Assembly: GCA_036524155.1 (NCBI GenBank)
Contig: DATDCV010000367.1
Location: 1 to 10,463, forward strand
Direction: 5' to 3'
Source: DATDCV01 sp036524155
Lineage (GTDB): Bacteria; Verrucomicrobiota; Verrucomicrobiia; Limisphaerales; UBA8199
Length of the DNA stretch: 10,463 nucleotides
Made by a program: the position numbers and the translations under genes. The notes under the pieces were generated by a model, which worked only from the letters and a program-made list of their open reading frames with translations, made no database searches and was not told the DNA's origin. Positions 1-7,883 of this stretch are shown here, one piece after another. Position 1 is the first letter of the stretch. Each line of letters opens with the position of its first letter.

Positions 1-171
1 GCCGGTTTTGCCGGCCGCCGGTAGTTCCAGGGGAGTCCACGAAACCCATCGGGCGGACTGCGAAGCGGCTCGGACGGCGGCGCAGAATATCACGCAAAGC
101 ACCCCGGCGAGCAAGGCGCCGGTGCCTCGGCTTACGTTTCCGAAGGTGAGCGGCGGGTTAACAGGCAGCAT
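1..171 (-). CDS. 5' fragment of an exported FG-GAP/UnbV-like (CRTAC1-type) protein, cut by the window edge
   Basis: An open frame runs from an ATG at 171-169 to the left edge without a stop, giving 57 residues. The first ~37 residues look like a signal peptide: a basic residue at 15, a hydrophobic core GALLAGVLCVIFCAA at about 18-32, and a small-residue cleavage zone near VRAAS. The next residues, ARWVSWTPLELPAAGKTG, align by eye with GFRWAPLDVPQNGRTG just after the signal peptide of the 3741-7643 protein (shared R-W, W/A-P-L-(E/D)-(L/V)-P, G-(K/R)-T-G). I therefore infer a second, paralogous FG-GAP/UnbV protein whose repeats lie outside the window. It starts 141 bases beyond the terminator of the preceding minus-strand gene, so it probably has its own promoter. 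No Shine-Dalgarno sequence is visible. That it is a real exported protein is fairly sure; the family rests on about 15 residues. Confidence 0.68.
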   Translation of the reverse strand, partial: MLPVNPPLTFGNVSRGTGALLAGVLCVIFCAAVRAASQSARWVSWTPLELPAAGKTG

Positions 172-312
172 TAGAGCACAGTAGAGCGTGGCGCTGCAAG
201 AGCCAGTGGGCCGTCGGGGCAATAGACCGGCTCCAGGCGCGCCGGGATTCTGGCACCCGAACTGAAGTCCGCACGCCGATTGCGCCACCACGGGCGTTCG
301 AGATAATAAAAA

Positions 313-338
313 AGAGACCGGACGCGGGTCCGGTCTCT
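313..338 (-). terminator. Rho-independent terminator of the 363-3518 gene
   Basis: A perfect 11-bp inverted repeat, AGAGACCGGAC (313-323) and GTCCGGTCTCT (328-338), encloses a 4-base loop (324-327). Read on the minus strand, the stem is followed directly by a U-rich run, TTTTTATTATCT (312-301). It lies 24 bases past the TAA stop at 365-363. A GC-rich stem plus T-tract in the right orientation is the textbook intrinsic terminator, so the transcript of the Ig/PA14/LamG gene should end here and not run into the next minus-strand gene. On the plus strand there is no T-tract after the stem, so it should work in one direction only. Confidence 0.88.
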
Positions 339-362
339 CGATGTAAGAAAGGATCCGCGGTC

Positions 363-3300
363 TTATTGCTGCACGCGGAAGAAACTATGGCTGGTTGTAA
401 CAGGAACGACCGCCGGGTTGGCGGTGCCGACATCCGTCCACACCGGGGAAGCGCCGAGGGCAGGAGTGCTCTGCAGTTTGCCGCCCGTGGGGGTCCAGGA
501 GATGTTGATATTATTGCCCGACCTTGTGACGGTCAGCACGAGGTTATTCGGGGTGGGCGTGACCCCGAGGGTCTCAGTGATTACGCCGCCTTCTTTACCG
601 GCATTGAAATGCTCGAGAATTCGGGCCGCCGGAATGGCTTTTTCGAAGATGGCGACCTCATCGATGTTGCCGGTGAAGTAATTGCCGCCGGCATCAAACA
701 CGCCGCCGCCGCCGATGTGAACGTTATAGACCGAGTCGCCGTAGTCGGTCGTGGCGTTCCCTCCGGTTCCCACGAGCACACCGTCGAAGTAATTCTTGAT
801 ATTCGATCCGGAGCAGATGGTGGCGATATGGTGCCATTGCCCGTCGGGGAACGAATAGGCCGTATTCAGGCTGCCCCCGTTCGGCGTCCAGATCTGGATC
901 GTGTTCTGGTCGATGAATCCGTATTCGATAGCATCGTTCTGACCGACGATGCCAATGCGGGTGCCGAAGGCAGTCGGATTGCTCACACGGTTGCTGGGCG
1001 CTACCCAATACTCAAGTGAGAACGCGGCCAGATGATTCAGGTACTGGTTCTTCGTGTCGACCCACTCCTGAGTGCCGCCCGCCGAGGACGGACCGCTGAA
1101 CGTGGCGGAATGGTTGGCCGCGTCAAAGCCGGCAAATTGGGGCGGCCGCGGGCCCGGGTCGCCCTTCGCGGTAGACGGAGTTCCGCCCGCACCGGTTGCA
1201 GGCTCGTCGCCGGTGTAGTAAGCCCCGTTGATGCCGCTGGTGCCGTTGTTGATCGCGACGCCTGAACCGACGGCGTCTTCGAACCGGAAGAAACCGACGG
1301 GCCCATCAAACTGAATGCTGGCCTGGTAAGTAACCAGGGTGAATTTGAAGGTGATGGTGGTGTTGGCAGCCACGGGGTTGCCGGCGAGATCTTTCACTCC
1401 GGTGATCGTGACGACGTTCGTGCCCTCCGTTAAAGGAGTCGCAGTGGTAAGGGTAACGGTCGTCAGAGAGGCATCCAGCGAGGCAGTCGCGCCCGCTATG
1501 TTGCCCGGTGTGAACACGTAGTTGGCCGCGGTTTCGGCGGAAGTCTTGTCCATCATTTCATTGAACGTGAGCACCACGTTGGTGCGGTAGGCGCTGACCG
1601 TGGAGACTCCCACCGCGCGAGGCGGGGTCACGTCGGGAGCAACGGTGAGGATGGCGACGCTGCTGTTGGTCGACGCGTCGTTGGCGAGCAGGGCGACCCT
1701 GAACTGCTTTCCGTTGTCGGTGAGCTTGAGAATCGGGGTGGTATAGGACGTGGCATTTGCGCCGGGAATGTTCGTGAAGGTCGTAGAACCGCTGGGAGCC
1801 GACTGCCATTGGTAGGCAATTCCGGGAGCGAGACCGGAAGCGTCGCCGCGGAACCCCGCGGTGGCGGCGATGTTAAACGTAGCCGTCAGGCTTTGGATTC
1901 CGGTGGTGTTGGTCGGCGGGTCTGTGACCACAATGTAGGCCCCATCCAACCCCAAGGGGTAGGGCGCAACCTGGAATGCGTTGATCCGGCTGTGGTCCCC
2001 ATCGACCGGGTCGGGTTCGCCAATCAACTTGTAGGTTACGTCCACTTCATCGCCACCACCACCTTCGTGATGGACGGCTTCGATGTAATAAATGGTATCC
2101 GCCAACAGGTGAATGCCACTGGCGAAGGGCGGCGGGGTCGCGGCATCCGGCTTCCATTTGTCGGAACGCTTTTGCGGGGTCACGGTTGCATCGCCATTGT
2201 CCGACGTCCACGTCCGCGGGTCCGACCAACTGGTTTCTTGAGCAACCATCCGTTTGTTGGCCGGCGTTGCGTCGGTGCTCACAAACAAATCCGAATCGTC
2301 ATCGGCGGTGATGAAAAAGACATAATCGCCGGTGACCTGGGGTTTGAACATGGCGCTCAGCCTCTCACCAAAATTGTCACCCTGTTCATTGGGAGATTCA
2401 AACAGGGCCAACGCGAGCAAACGGTCCGGGGAGACGGCGTCATAACTGCCGGATTCAACCGTGGCCCGCGTGGCGCCGTACCATAATTGCTCCTTGATGC
2501 CGGGGACGGCGACCAGTTGGCCGATGGTGATCACGGCGTTGGAACTCTGTGCGCTATTGATATTATTGGCGGCGACGACATGGATCGTGGCGCCGTTGTC
2601 AGCCGCTGCAACTGCCGGATGCAAATACGTGGCGTCCGTGGCGCCGGAAATGGGGCTTCCGTTTTTGTACCATTGATAGGTGACGAGAGGCCCGCGGGCG
2701 ACAACGGAGAAGGTCAGGTTCGTTTCGCCGGCCACCACGCGGCGGCTGGCCGGTTGTGTGACTATTGACACCGGGTTGGTCTGGGCGATAGCGGGCCCGA
2801 TGTTCACCAACTGCAAGCCGGCGACGCCAATGCCGTCTCCATTTTTGATCCAATGGCCAGACACGCCAATCTTGCCGCGGCCATACGTGCCGAGGTTGCT
2901 GAACTTGACATAGTTGCAGATATTGGTAACGGCTTGGCCGTTCGGGTCGGTATTGGTTCCCTCGATCAACGTGTTGGTATCATAAAATTGGTGCATCGCG
3001 GTGACATAGTAGGTGGTCAGGTAGTCCATGTCCCAAAACTTCTCCTGAACGCCGTCACCGTTCATGGTGGTGTAGAGATAGAGGTCATATTGGCCCTCCG
3101 GAACGTTGGTAAAAGCGAACGAGGCGGTAGCGCTGGTGTTAACCTTGATGATGCCGTTCATCAGCTTGGCGGTGCCGGTGGTTAGGACCGTGGGATTGAC
3201 GTCGTTGTACCAGCTATCGTTGCAGGCAAACACCAGCGCGGCGTCCGAAAAAGAATTGTCGCTGGCGACCAGGGGAGTGACAACGCCATTTTCCGTGGGA

Positions 3301-3518
3301 GTGAAGAGGTTGCCATTGCTGTCGTCCACGTTGTTCCAGAACTGCTGAGGGACGGCGCCGACAGTGTCGGCTGGACTTGGTCCCGGGGTGCCCGGATTCC
3401 CCGTGGCGGTGCCGTCTCGGCCCTGGAAGTTAATAGCGATGGAAGTGCCGGCGAACACCCGAGGTGCTGCCAGAATGCTCACGGTAGCGAACAGTGCAAT
3501 TATGGGTGAGGTTTTCAT
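363..3518 (-). CDS. Secreted multidomain protein (Ig-like / PA14-like / Big_5-like / LamG-like)
   Basis: The 1051-residue product starts with a clear signal peptide (K2, hydrophobic core PIIALFATVSILAA, cleavage near VFA-G at 23-24), which supports the ATG at 3518-3516. Domains judged by eye are: an N-terminal 'INFQGR...TVGAVPQQFWNN' beta module (about 25-240); an Ig-like domain with QWYKNG (about 250-332); a PA14-like domain with 'GDYVFFITADDDSDLFVS' (about 340-505); a second Ig-like domain with YQWQ (about 525-627); an SbsA/Big_5-type Ig domain with 'VVLTFNEMMD' and 'VKDLAGNPV' (about 628-727); and a LamG/concanavalin-like domain with 'FSLEYWV', 'GQWHHIA' and 'NIDEVAIFEKAI' (about 735-970). 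The last 60 residues (SWTPTGGKLQST ... WTDVG ... FFRV) form a module seen at the end of many verrucomicrobial exported proteins. Such domains bind sugars or other proteins; no catalytic motif is seen, so adhesion or polysaccharide binding is an inference. There is no PEP-CTERM or LPXTG-type sorting tail. A terminator follows, and a hairpin leader precedes it. Confidence 0.93.
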   Translation of the reverse strand: MKTSPIIALFATVSILAAPRVFAGTSIAINFQGRDGTATGNPGTPGPSPADTVGAVPQQFWNNVDDSNGNLFTPTENGVVTPLVASDNSFSDAALVFACNDSWYNDVNPTVLTTGTAKLMNGIIKVNTSATASFAFTNVPEGQYDLYLYTTMNGDGVQEKFWDMDYLTTYYVTAMHQFYDTNTLIEGTNTDPNGQAVTNICNYVKFSNLGTYGRGKIGVSGHWIKNGDGIGVAGLQLVNIGPAIAQTNPVSIVTQPASRRVVAGETNLTFSVVARGPLVTYQWYKNGSPISGATDATYLHPAVAAADNGATIHVVAANNINSAQSSNAVITIGQLVAVPGIKEQLWYGATRATVESGSYDAVSPDRLLALALFESPNEQGDNFGERLSAMFKPQVTGDYVFFITADDDSDLFVSTDATPANKRMVAQETSWSDPRTWTSDNGDATVTPQKRSDKWKPDAATPPPFASGIHLLADTIYYIEAVHHEGGGGDEVDVTYKLIGEPDPVDGDHSRINAFQVAPYPLGLDGAYIVVTDPPTNTTGIQSLTATFNIAATAGFRGDASGLAPGIAYQWQSAPSGSTTFTNIPGANATSYTTPILKLTDNGKQFRVALLANDASTNSSVAILTVAPDVTPPRAVGVSTVSAYRTNVVLTFNEMMDKTSAETAANYVFTPGNIAGATASLDASLTTVTLTTATPLTEGTNVVTITGVKDLAGNPVAANTTITFKFTLVTYQASIQFDGPVGFFRFEDAVGSGVAINNGTSGINGAYYTGDEPATGAGGTPSTAKGDPGPRPPQFAGFDAANHSATFSGPSSAGGTQEWVDTKNQYLNHLAAFSLEYWVAPSNRVSNPTAFGTRIGIVGQNDAIEYGFIDQNTIQIWTPNGGSLNTAYSFPDGQWHHIATICSGSNIKNYFDGVLVGTGGNATTDYGDSVYNVHIGGGGVFDAGGNYFTGNIDEVAIFEKAIPAARILEHFNAGKEGGVITETLGVTPTPNNLVLTVTRSGNNINISWTPTGGKLQSTPALGASPVWTDVGTANPAVVPVTTSHSFFRVQQ

Positions 3519-3532
3519 GTGCGTAGATGGTT

Positions 3533-3574
3533 CGTGCCTGGCCGCCCATCAACGGTGATGGGCGGCCAGGCACT
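3533..3574 (-). promoter_or_regulatory. Perfect 18-bp stem-loop in the leader of the 363-3518 gene
   Basis: Bases 3534-3551 pair without a mismatch with 3556-3573, leaving a 4-base loop (ACGG, 3552-3555). The stem is GC-rich and ends 15 bases before the ATG at 3518. It is not a standard terminator in either direction: the minus-strand reading continues GAACCATC with no T-tract, and the plus-strand reading continues TTTATGG. The 15 bases between stem and ATG hold no Shine-Dalgarno sequence. Likely roles are mRNA stabilisation, translational control, or a protein-binding palindrome. Termination of transcripts arriving from the 3741-7643 gene is less likely. The structure is seen directly; the role is inference. 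Confidence 0.75.
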
Positions 3575-3593
3575 TTATGGGGCTACATGACGG

Positions 3594-3622
3594 AACCTAC
3601 ACAGCGCGCTTCTGGAATGCAA
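3594..3622 (-). promoter_or_regulatory. Candidate sigma-70-type promoter for the 363-3518 gene
   Basis: On the minus strand, TTGCAT (3622-3617) and TAGGTT (3599-3594) are separated by 17 bases. The -35 matches the first three consensus bases, and the -10 matches the key T1, A2 and T6. A start near 3587 would give a leader of about 70 bases with the perfect hairpin beginning about 13 bases from the 5' end. The placement in the 222-base gap between two minus-strand genes is sensible, but partial matches of this quality also arise by chance. Confidence 0.4.
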
Positions 3623-3740
3623 GAAGAATGTATGTAAAGTAGTCGGAAATCTTATTATTGACCCGGGGATCTGTTCCCGTTGGTGCCGACCATCGACCCG
3701 TATGTTGGACGGGGTGGAACGGGCGGCTTACTGTCGCGGA

Positions 3741-6700
3741 TTACTTTTCCAGACGTGCCGTCACCTGGGCATCATAGGAAACCTGGATTTCCGATCCGCG
3801 GGGGACCATGGATTCGGTGATTTTGCCGCCTGGCCACCGGATCTGGATCTGCGTGGGGACGCCGCTCAGTCCCATCACTTGGACCGTGCCATCTTCAGAA
3901 AGGTAACCCGAGCCGCCGTGGATTTCGCGGGCCGCCCCCAACCGGTCCCCAAACTTCAGGCGCACCACTGCGCCAATGGCCAGAGGGTTCCGGGGCGGGC
4001 CAACCAGGCGCACACGCAAGCCCGGTTTGGCTTGGACGTTTTGGTAAAGCACCGTTGGGCCGCCATTCTGCCCTATCGCGAGGTCGACACGGCAGTCTTC
4101 GTTGAAGTCGCCGGCGGCGGCCCCCCGTTGCTCCCCATACACCTTTATTCCAGACTCTTGCCCCCGGACCGCCCGCAACCCGCCTTTGCCATTCCCCAGC
4201 AGTAGTAAGCCGCGGCCGGCATCGCAACGCGGGGTGGAGGGTTCGTTGGCAAAGAAGTTCTGGCTCAGAAAAACATCCTCGCGCCCGTCGCCGTCAAAGT
4301 CCGCTGCTACGACCGCAAAGGCCGGCGCGAACTGCGCCTCGGGAGGCAATACCACCGCTTCAAAGTGGTTCCCGCGATTAAGAAACGCGGTAGTGGCCAG
4401 AGTGCGTGCCTGGACCACACGTGCGCGAGCTCTGGCCTCCCCGAGCACGGTCTCCAAGCTGGCCTCGCTGAAAGCTTTGTGAGTGGGCAACCGAGCCGCG
4501 ACGAAGGCCAGGGAGGCTACTACGGGATCGCGGTAGCGCCGCGGCGCGATTGCGTTGAGTTCCGGTTCAAACTCCGCCTCAATCACATCCATCTGTCCGA
4601 GTCCGCCCAGGTCGCCATAGTAGACTTCGGTCGGGTGGTCCGGACTGGCTTGATACGGGTTATTCAGCCCCCAGTTGGAGGCGATTATGTCCAAGCGGCC
4701 GTCTCCATCGAGGTCGGCCGTTGTGACTCCGTTCCACCAGCCCGTCAGTTGCCGGAGTGCGCTCTTCCCCGGCCGTAGCAACATCCCTTTATCCGGTTCA
4801 TTCAAAGAGTGTTGCCTCGGTCCCGCTTCGGACGCCGCTGCACCCGGGGACGGGGCCACTCCGGCATAGGTGACCGGCATGTCCATTTCCTTGAACCGGC
4901 CGTGGTCGTTGTGGAAGAGCCGGATAGAGCCCCACTCGCAGGCGAGGACCAACTCCCCAAATCCGTCTCCGTCCAGGTCGCTGAACACGGCTCCGCTTAC
5001 CAGGCCCACCTTTTCCAGCAACCTGGTCGTCTCCGTATCAAGAACGAACTTACCGCCTTCGTTCCGGTAAAGTCGCGAACTGGCGGGTTCCGGCCAGCGG
5101 CCCGCTATAACCCGTCCCCCGACAAAAAGATCCAGGTCACCGTCTCCATCGACGTCGCCTAACAGGATTGGGCCGGTGCTCGAAGTGTCCGCGCCTATTA
5201 CCTGGCTGACGGTGTTTGAGGCCCAAAGGTATTGGCTTACTGCCGCTCCCTGCGCCAAACCATCCTCGTAGTTCGCGAGGCCTGTTAAGATTGCGCCATT
5301 TCCGGTCGGAGTGACCCAGCCTAGTATGCCGGTCTGGTCACGGGCGGCGACCTCCGCTGTGAGCGGGTTATCGGCCCGGGTAAAGCCGCCACGGCCATCG
5401 CCAATGTAGATCGCCAGTTGTCCTCCCTTTCCGCTGCCGAGGATTAGATCCTCGTGCCCGTCCTGGTTGACATCGAACCAGGCGAGGCCGGGTCCGGGCT
5501 GGCTGAGTTTACGTGGAAGCAGAGGCTGGCGGGCGAAGTCATCGAAGGAGTTTTCGTGGTGCGTATGCGCCAGCAGCTTGCTTGCGTCCTTAAAGAGCGG
5601 CAGCGGAGGAACTTGGGACGGGGCGGGAGCGGCGGCCGCGGTGCCGGCCTCATCGATCTCGTAAAGGCGGTTTGGCCTGACTCCACTGAGCACACTGACC
5701 TTGCCGCTACGCCAGCCAACTTCGAGAGACATGTCTTGAGTCGCGGAACCGGCGGCAAAGACGATCATGGGCTCGGAAGCGGAGAGGTAATGTCCGCCGC
5801 ACATGATCTCTTGGCTTTGCATGGGCACGGCGCCATTGAGTAGCTTGATTTTCGCGCCGATGCCCTGCGTGTTGGGTGGCCGTCCCTTGAGCCGCACGGC
5901 GACGCGGTGTGCGCTCGAGTTGTTCCGGTAAACGCCCAGGGGCCCGTTGAATGTATTCACGACCAGGTCCAGGTCCCCGTCGTTATCAAGGTCCGCAGCC
6001 GCGATTCCGTGCCTGACCCCCGGTTGGTCAGTTCCCCATTGAGTGGTGACGTCGGCGAACTGGAGGTTGCCGAGGTTTTGGAAAGCGATGATCGGGCACT
6101 CATAGGGAGGATAGAGCCGGGCATTAATCATTTTCTGCATTGAAAAAGCCAGGCGAAAAGCTTCCGCGTTGGTCAAACCGGTGAGGCTCGGCTGGTGACG
6201 GGCGATTTCGGCGATCGCATCGCGGTCTTGCACATCGCGGAAGTGGCCGGCGGAAATCAACAAGTCTTCATAACCGTCGAGGTCGACATCGAGAAAGATT
6301 TGCTGCCAGGCCCATTCGGCGGAGGAGAGTCCGGCGTAGTCAGCGATGTCGGCGTAGGTGTTGTCGCCGCGAGCCAGGAAAAGGGTGTTGCGCATGATTT
6401 GCGGGCGGTCGTTCGGAAAATCGATGGGCGACGCCATGGGGTCGAAGGGGGGAGCGTTGGGATTGAAGGCGAAAACCTGGCGTTTCCGCAGGCGATGGTC
6501 GCGGCTCTGCATGTCCGTGACGAAGATGTCGAGGAAGCCGTCGCGGTTGATGTCGGCGAAGTCGACCCCCATGGAACTGTAGCAGGTGTGGCGGATGGCC
6601 GGGCCATCAATCGCGCGAAAGTTCCCGCGTCCATCGTTGATCCAGATGCGGTCGGCGGTCCAGTAATCGTTGCACACGTAGATGTCCGGAGTGCCATCTC

Positions 6701-7643
6701 CATTCAGGTCGCGAAAGGCAACCGTTTGCCCCCAGTCGAGAGGCGGTCGCTTGAGTTTCTCGCCGGCTTCATCGCGGAACCGGCCGTCCGTCCAGGAAAG
6801 AGGCGTGAAACGACCCTGGCCGTCGTTCAGAGAGACCATGTCAGGCTCGCCGAATTCCTGGACGACGCCGTTGATGACCAGGAGGCGGTCTTTAAATTCG
6901 GGCGGGATGACATACTGGCCGTTGCGCATGTAGACCCGCACCGATCCGCGGTTGCGGATATCCTCGGCGCGGTTGTTGGCGACATAAAGGTCGAGAGTGC
7001 CGTCGCCGTCGACATCGGCGAGGGCCATGGTGACGCTGCCGAAGCGGGTGGCGGTGTTGGCGGAAGCGGTGACATTCTTGAAGCGGCCGCCGCCGTCGTT
7101 GAGGAAGCAGAGGACGCCTTCATTCAAGGTGGAGACTAGCAGATCGAACGTGCCATCGCCGTTGATATCGGCGAAAGCCGCTCCGCGCTGGTAGCGGCTT
7201 GGGAATTCGAGCCCTGCCGCTGCCGTGACGTTGGTGAACCGCCATTGGCCGAGGTTGCGATAGAGCGCGCTTGGGCTGTCGAGGCCGCACACAAAAATGT
7301 CCACCCACCCGTCACGATCATAATCCCCCAGGGCTACGCCTGCCCCATTCTGCAGGATGCGGTTGGTGGCGCCGCTGAATTCGAGCAGGATATTCGTGAA
7401 GGTGAGGCCGGTCAGTTCAGGCGGCAGCATGCTGAACCCCGTCCTGCCGTTCTGAGGCACGTCGAGCGGGGCCCAGCGGAAGCCCGGTTCAGCGTGCCAT
7501 GGATGGTTCGCGGGAGCGGCGCAGGCTGGTTCCAGTGCTGCGCGGATGATAACGAAAAGGGCCGCAAGCAATCCGGATAAGCGGATGCACTCTCCATTCT
7601 CGAGAGGCCGCGCCTCCCGCAAAAGCCATCTGCCGTTTTTCAT
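3741..7643 (-). CDS. Exported FG-GAP/VCBS repeat protein with two ASPIC/UnbV domains (CRTAC1-like)
   Basis: From the ATG at 7643 the product has 1300 residues. An in-frame GTG at 7664 would add seven; neither start has a good Shine-Dalgarno. A signal peptide is present (hydrophobic core SGLLAALFVII, cleavage near ACAA-P, about residue 43). Thirteen calcium-binding-type loops of the D-x-D/N-x-D-G-x-x-D kind occur at about 107, 159, 210, 312, 364, 452, 551, 724, 830, 889, 977, 1115 and 1179. The last has Cys in place of Gly (DFNEDCRVD). These suggest beta-propeller folds. ASPIC/UnbV domains lie at about 578-661 (CGGHYLSAS) and 1207-1289 (GGSGYLSED, IRWPGG). The middle motif HENSFDDF...PLLPRKLSQPGP (about 696-718) and GWWN (968-971) are hallmarks I recognise from long VCBS proteins of Bacteroidota and Verrucomicrobiota, often near glycan-uptake genes. 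No enzymatic residues are evident; a surface binding or scaffold role is inference. Confidence 0.94.
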   Translation of the reverse strand: MKNGRWLLREARPLENGECIRLSGLLAALFVIIRAALEPACAAPANHPWHAEPGFRWAPLDVPQNGRTGFSMLPPELTGLTFTNILLEFSGATNRILQNGAGVALGDYDRDGWVDIFVCGLDSPSALYRNLGQWRFTNVTAAAGLEFPSRYQRGAAFADINGDGTFDLLVSTLNEGVLCFLNDGGGRFKNVTASANTATRFGSVTMALADVDGDGTLDLYVANNRAEDIRNRGSVRVYMRNGQYVIPPEFKDRLLVINGVVQEFGEPDMVSLNDGQGRFTPLSWTDGRFRDEAGEKLKRPPLDWGQTVAFRDLNGDGTPDIYVCNDYWTADRIWINDGRGNFRAIDGPAIRHTCYSSMGVDFADINRDGFLDIFVTDMQSRDHRLRKRQVFAFNPNAPPFDPMASPIDFPNDRPQIMRNTLFLARGDNTYADIADYAGLSSAEWAWQQIFLDVDLDGYEDLLISAGHFRDVQDRDAIAEIARHQPSLTGLTNAEAFRLAFSMQKMINARLYPPYECPIIAFQNLGNLQFADVTTQWGTDQPGVRHGIAAADLDNDGDLDLVVNTFNGPLGVYRNNSSAHRVAVRLKGRPPNTQGIGAKIKLLNGAVPMQSQEIMCGGHYLSASEPMIVFAAGSATQDMSLEVGWRSGKVSVLSGVRPNRLYEIDEAGTAAAAPAPSQVPPLPLFKDASKLLAHTHHENSFDDFARQPLLPRKLSQPGPGLAWFDVNQDGHEDLILGSGKGGQLAIYIGDGRGGFTRADNPLTAEVAARDQTGILGWVTPTGNGAILTGLANYEDGLAQGAAVSQYLWASNTVSQVIGADTSSTGPILLGDVDGDGDLDLFVGGRVIAGRWPEPASSRLYRNEGGKFVLDTETTRLLEKVGLVSGAVFSDLDGDGFGELVLACEWGSIRLFHNDHGRFKEMDMPVTYAGVAPSPGAAASEAGPRQHSLNEPDKGMLLRPGKSALRQLTGWWNGVTTADLDGDGRLDIIASNWGLNNPYQASPDHPTEVYYGDLGGLGQMDVIEAEFEPELNAIAPRRYRDPVVASLAFVAARLPTHKAFSEASLETVLGEARARARVVQARTLATTAFLNRGNHFEAVVLPPEAQFAPAFAVVAADFDGDGREDVFLSQNFFANEPSTPRCDAGRGLLLLGNGKGGLRAVRGQESGIKVYGEQRGAAAGDFNEDCRVDLAIGQNGGPTVLYQNVQAKPGLRVRLVGPPRNPLAIGAVVRLKFGDRLGAAREIHGGSGYLSEDGTVQVMGLSGVPTQIQIRWPGGKITESMVPRGSEIQVSYDAQVTARLEK

Positions 7644-7664
7644 ATTCCGCCCGGCGTGCTCCAC

Positions 7665-7883
7665 GCTGGCGAGATGACGGTCGCTTCCCGGCCGACTTGC
7701 CGCTCAACGCCAGCCTGTTGCTACCTACCAGAAATCAAGGGCGCGCGCCAGTCCGGTCGCCGCGGTAATGCGGGCCTGTGCGGCTGGGCCAGCATCTTGT
7801 CGACCCTGGCCTGGGAGGACGCCAAGAATTCTCGTTACCTGCTCCGGATTCTGGCGTAAGTTCCCGATGAATCACCGAGAGCA
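7665..7883. other. Divergent intergenic region
   Basis: These 219 bases separate the minus-strand FG-GAP gene from the plus-strand NTPase-FHA gene, so both promoters should lie here. I see no convincing -35/-10 pair on either strand, no strong hairpin and no credible small gene. The only translation signal is a weak purine run, CGAGAG (7876-7881), just before the ATG at 7884. Confidence 0.5.

Noticed and set aside
170..199. TTGCAG (199-194) and TCTAAT (175-170) with an 18-base spacer on the minus strand, a fair promoter match before the 1-171 gene
   Set aside because: The -10 box overlaps the ATG at 171-169, so transcription would begin inside the signal-peptide codons; probably chance.
158..433. 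Minus-strand 91-codon open frame
   Set aside because: It runs through the terminator and overlaps the end of the 363-3518 gene and the start of the 1-171 gene in another frame; the product has no recognisable features.
3695..3720. Weak inverted repeat CCCGT/ACGGG downstream of the FG-GAP gene
   Set aside because: Five base pairs with a 7-base loop and no T-tract; not enough to call a terminator.
6195..7139. Long plus-strand open frame (314 codons) antisense to the FG-GAP gene, and similar ones at 366-1019 and 1809-2486
   Set aside because: They mirror the codon pattern of the real genes on the other strand (for example repeated V-D-V-G-E from the calcium-loop codons) and have no domain or start signal of their own.
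3741..7643. The two-half layout with two UnbV domains as a novel gene fusion
   Set aside because: Motifs between and after the halves (HENSFDDF...PLLPRKLSQ, GWWN) match the usual architecture of long VCBS proteins in Bacteroidota and relatives, so the layout is already known.
7656..7859. 67-codon plus-strand frame in the divergent intergenic region
   Set aside because: No ribosome site, composition without clear bias and no recognisable motif; it also overlaps the start of the minus-strand gene.
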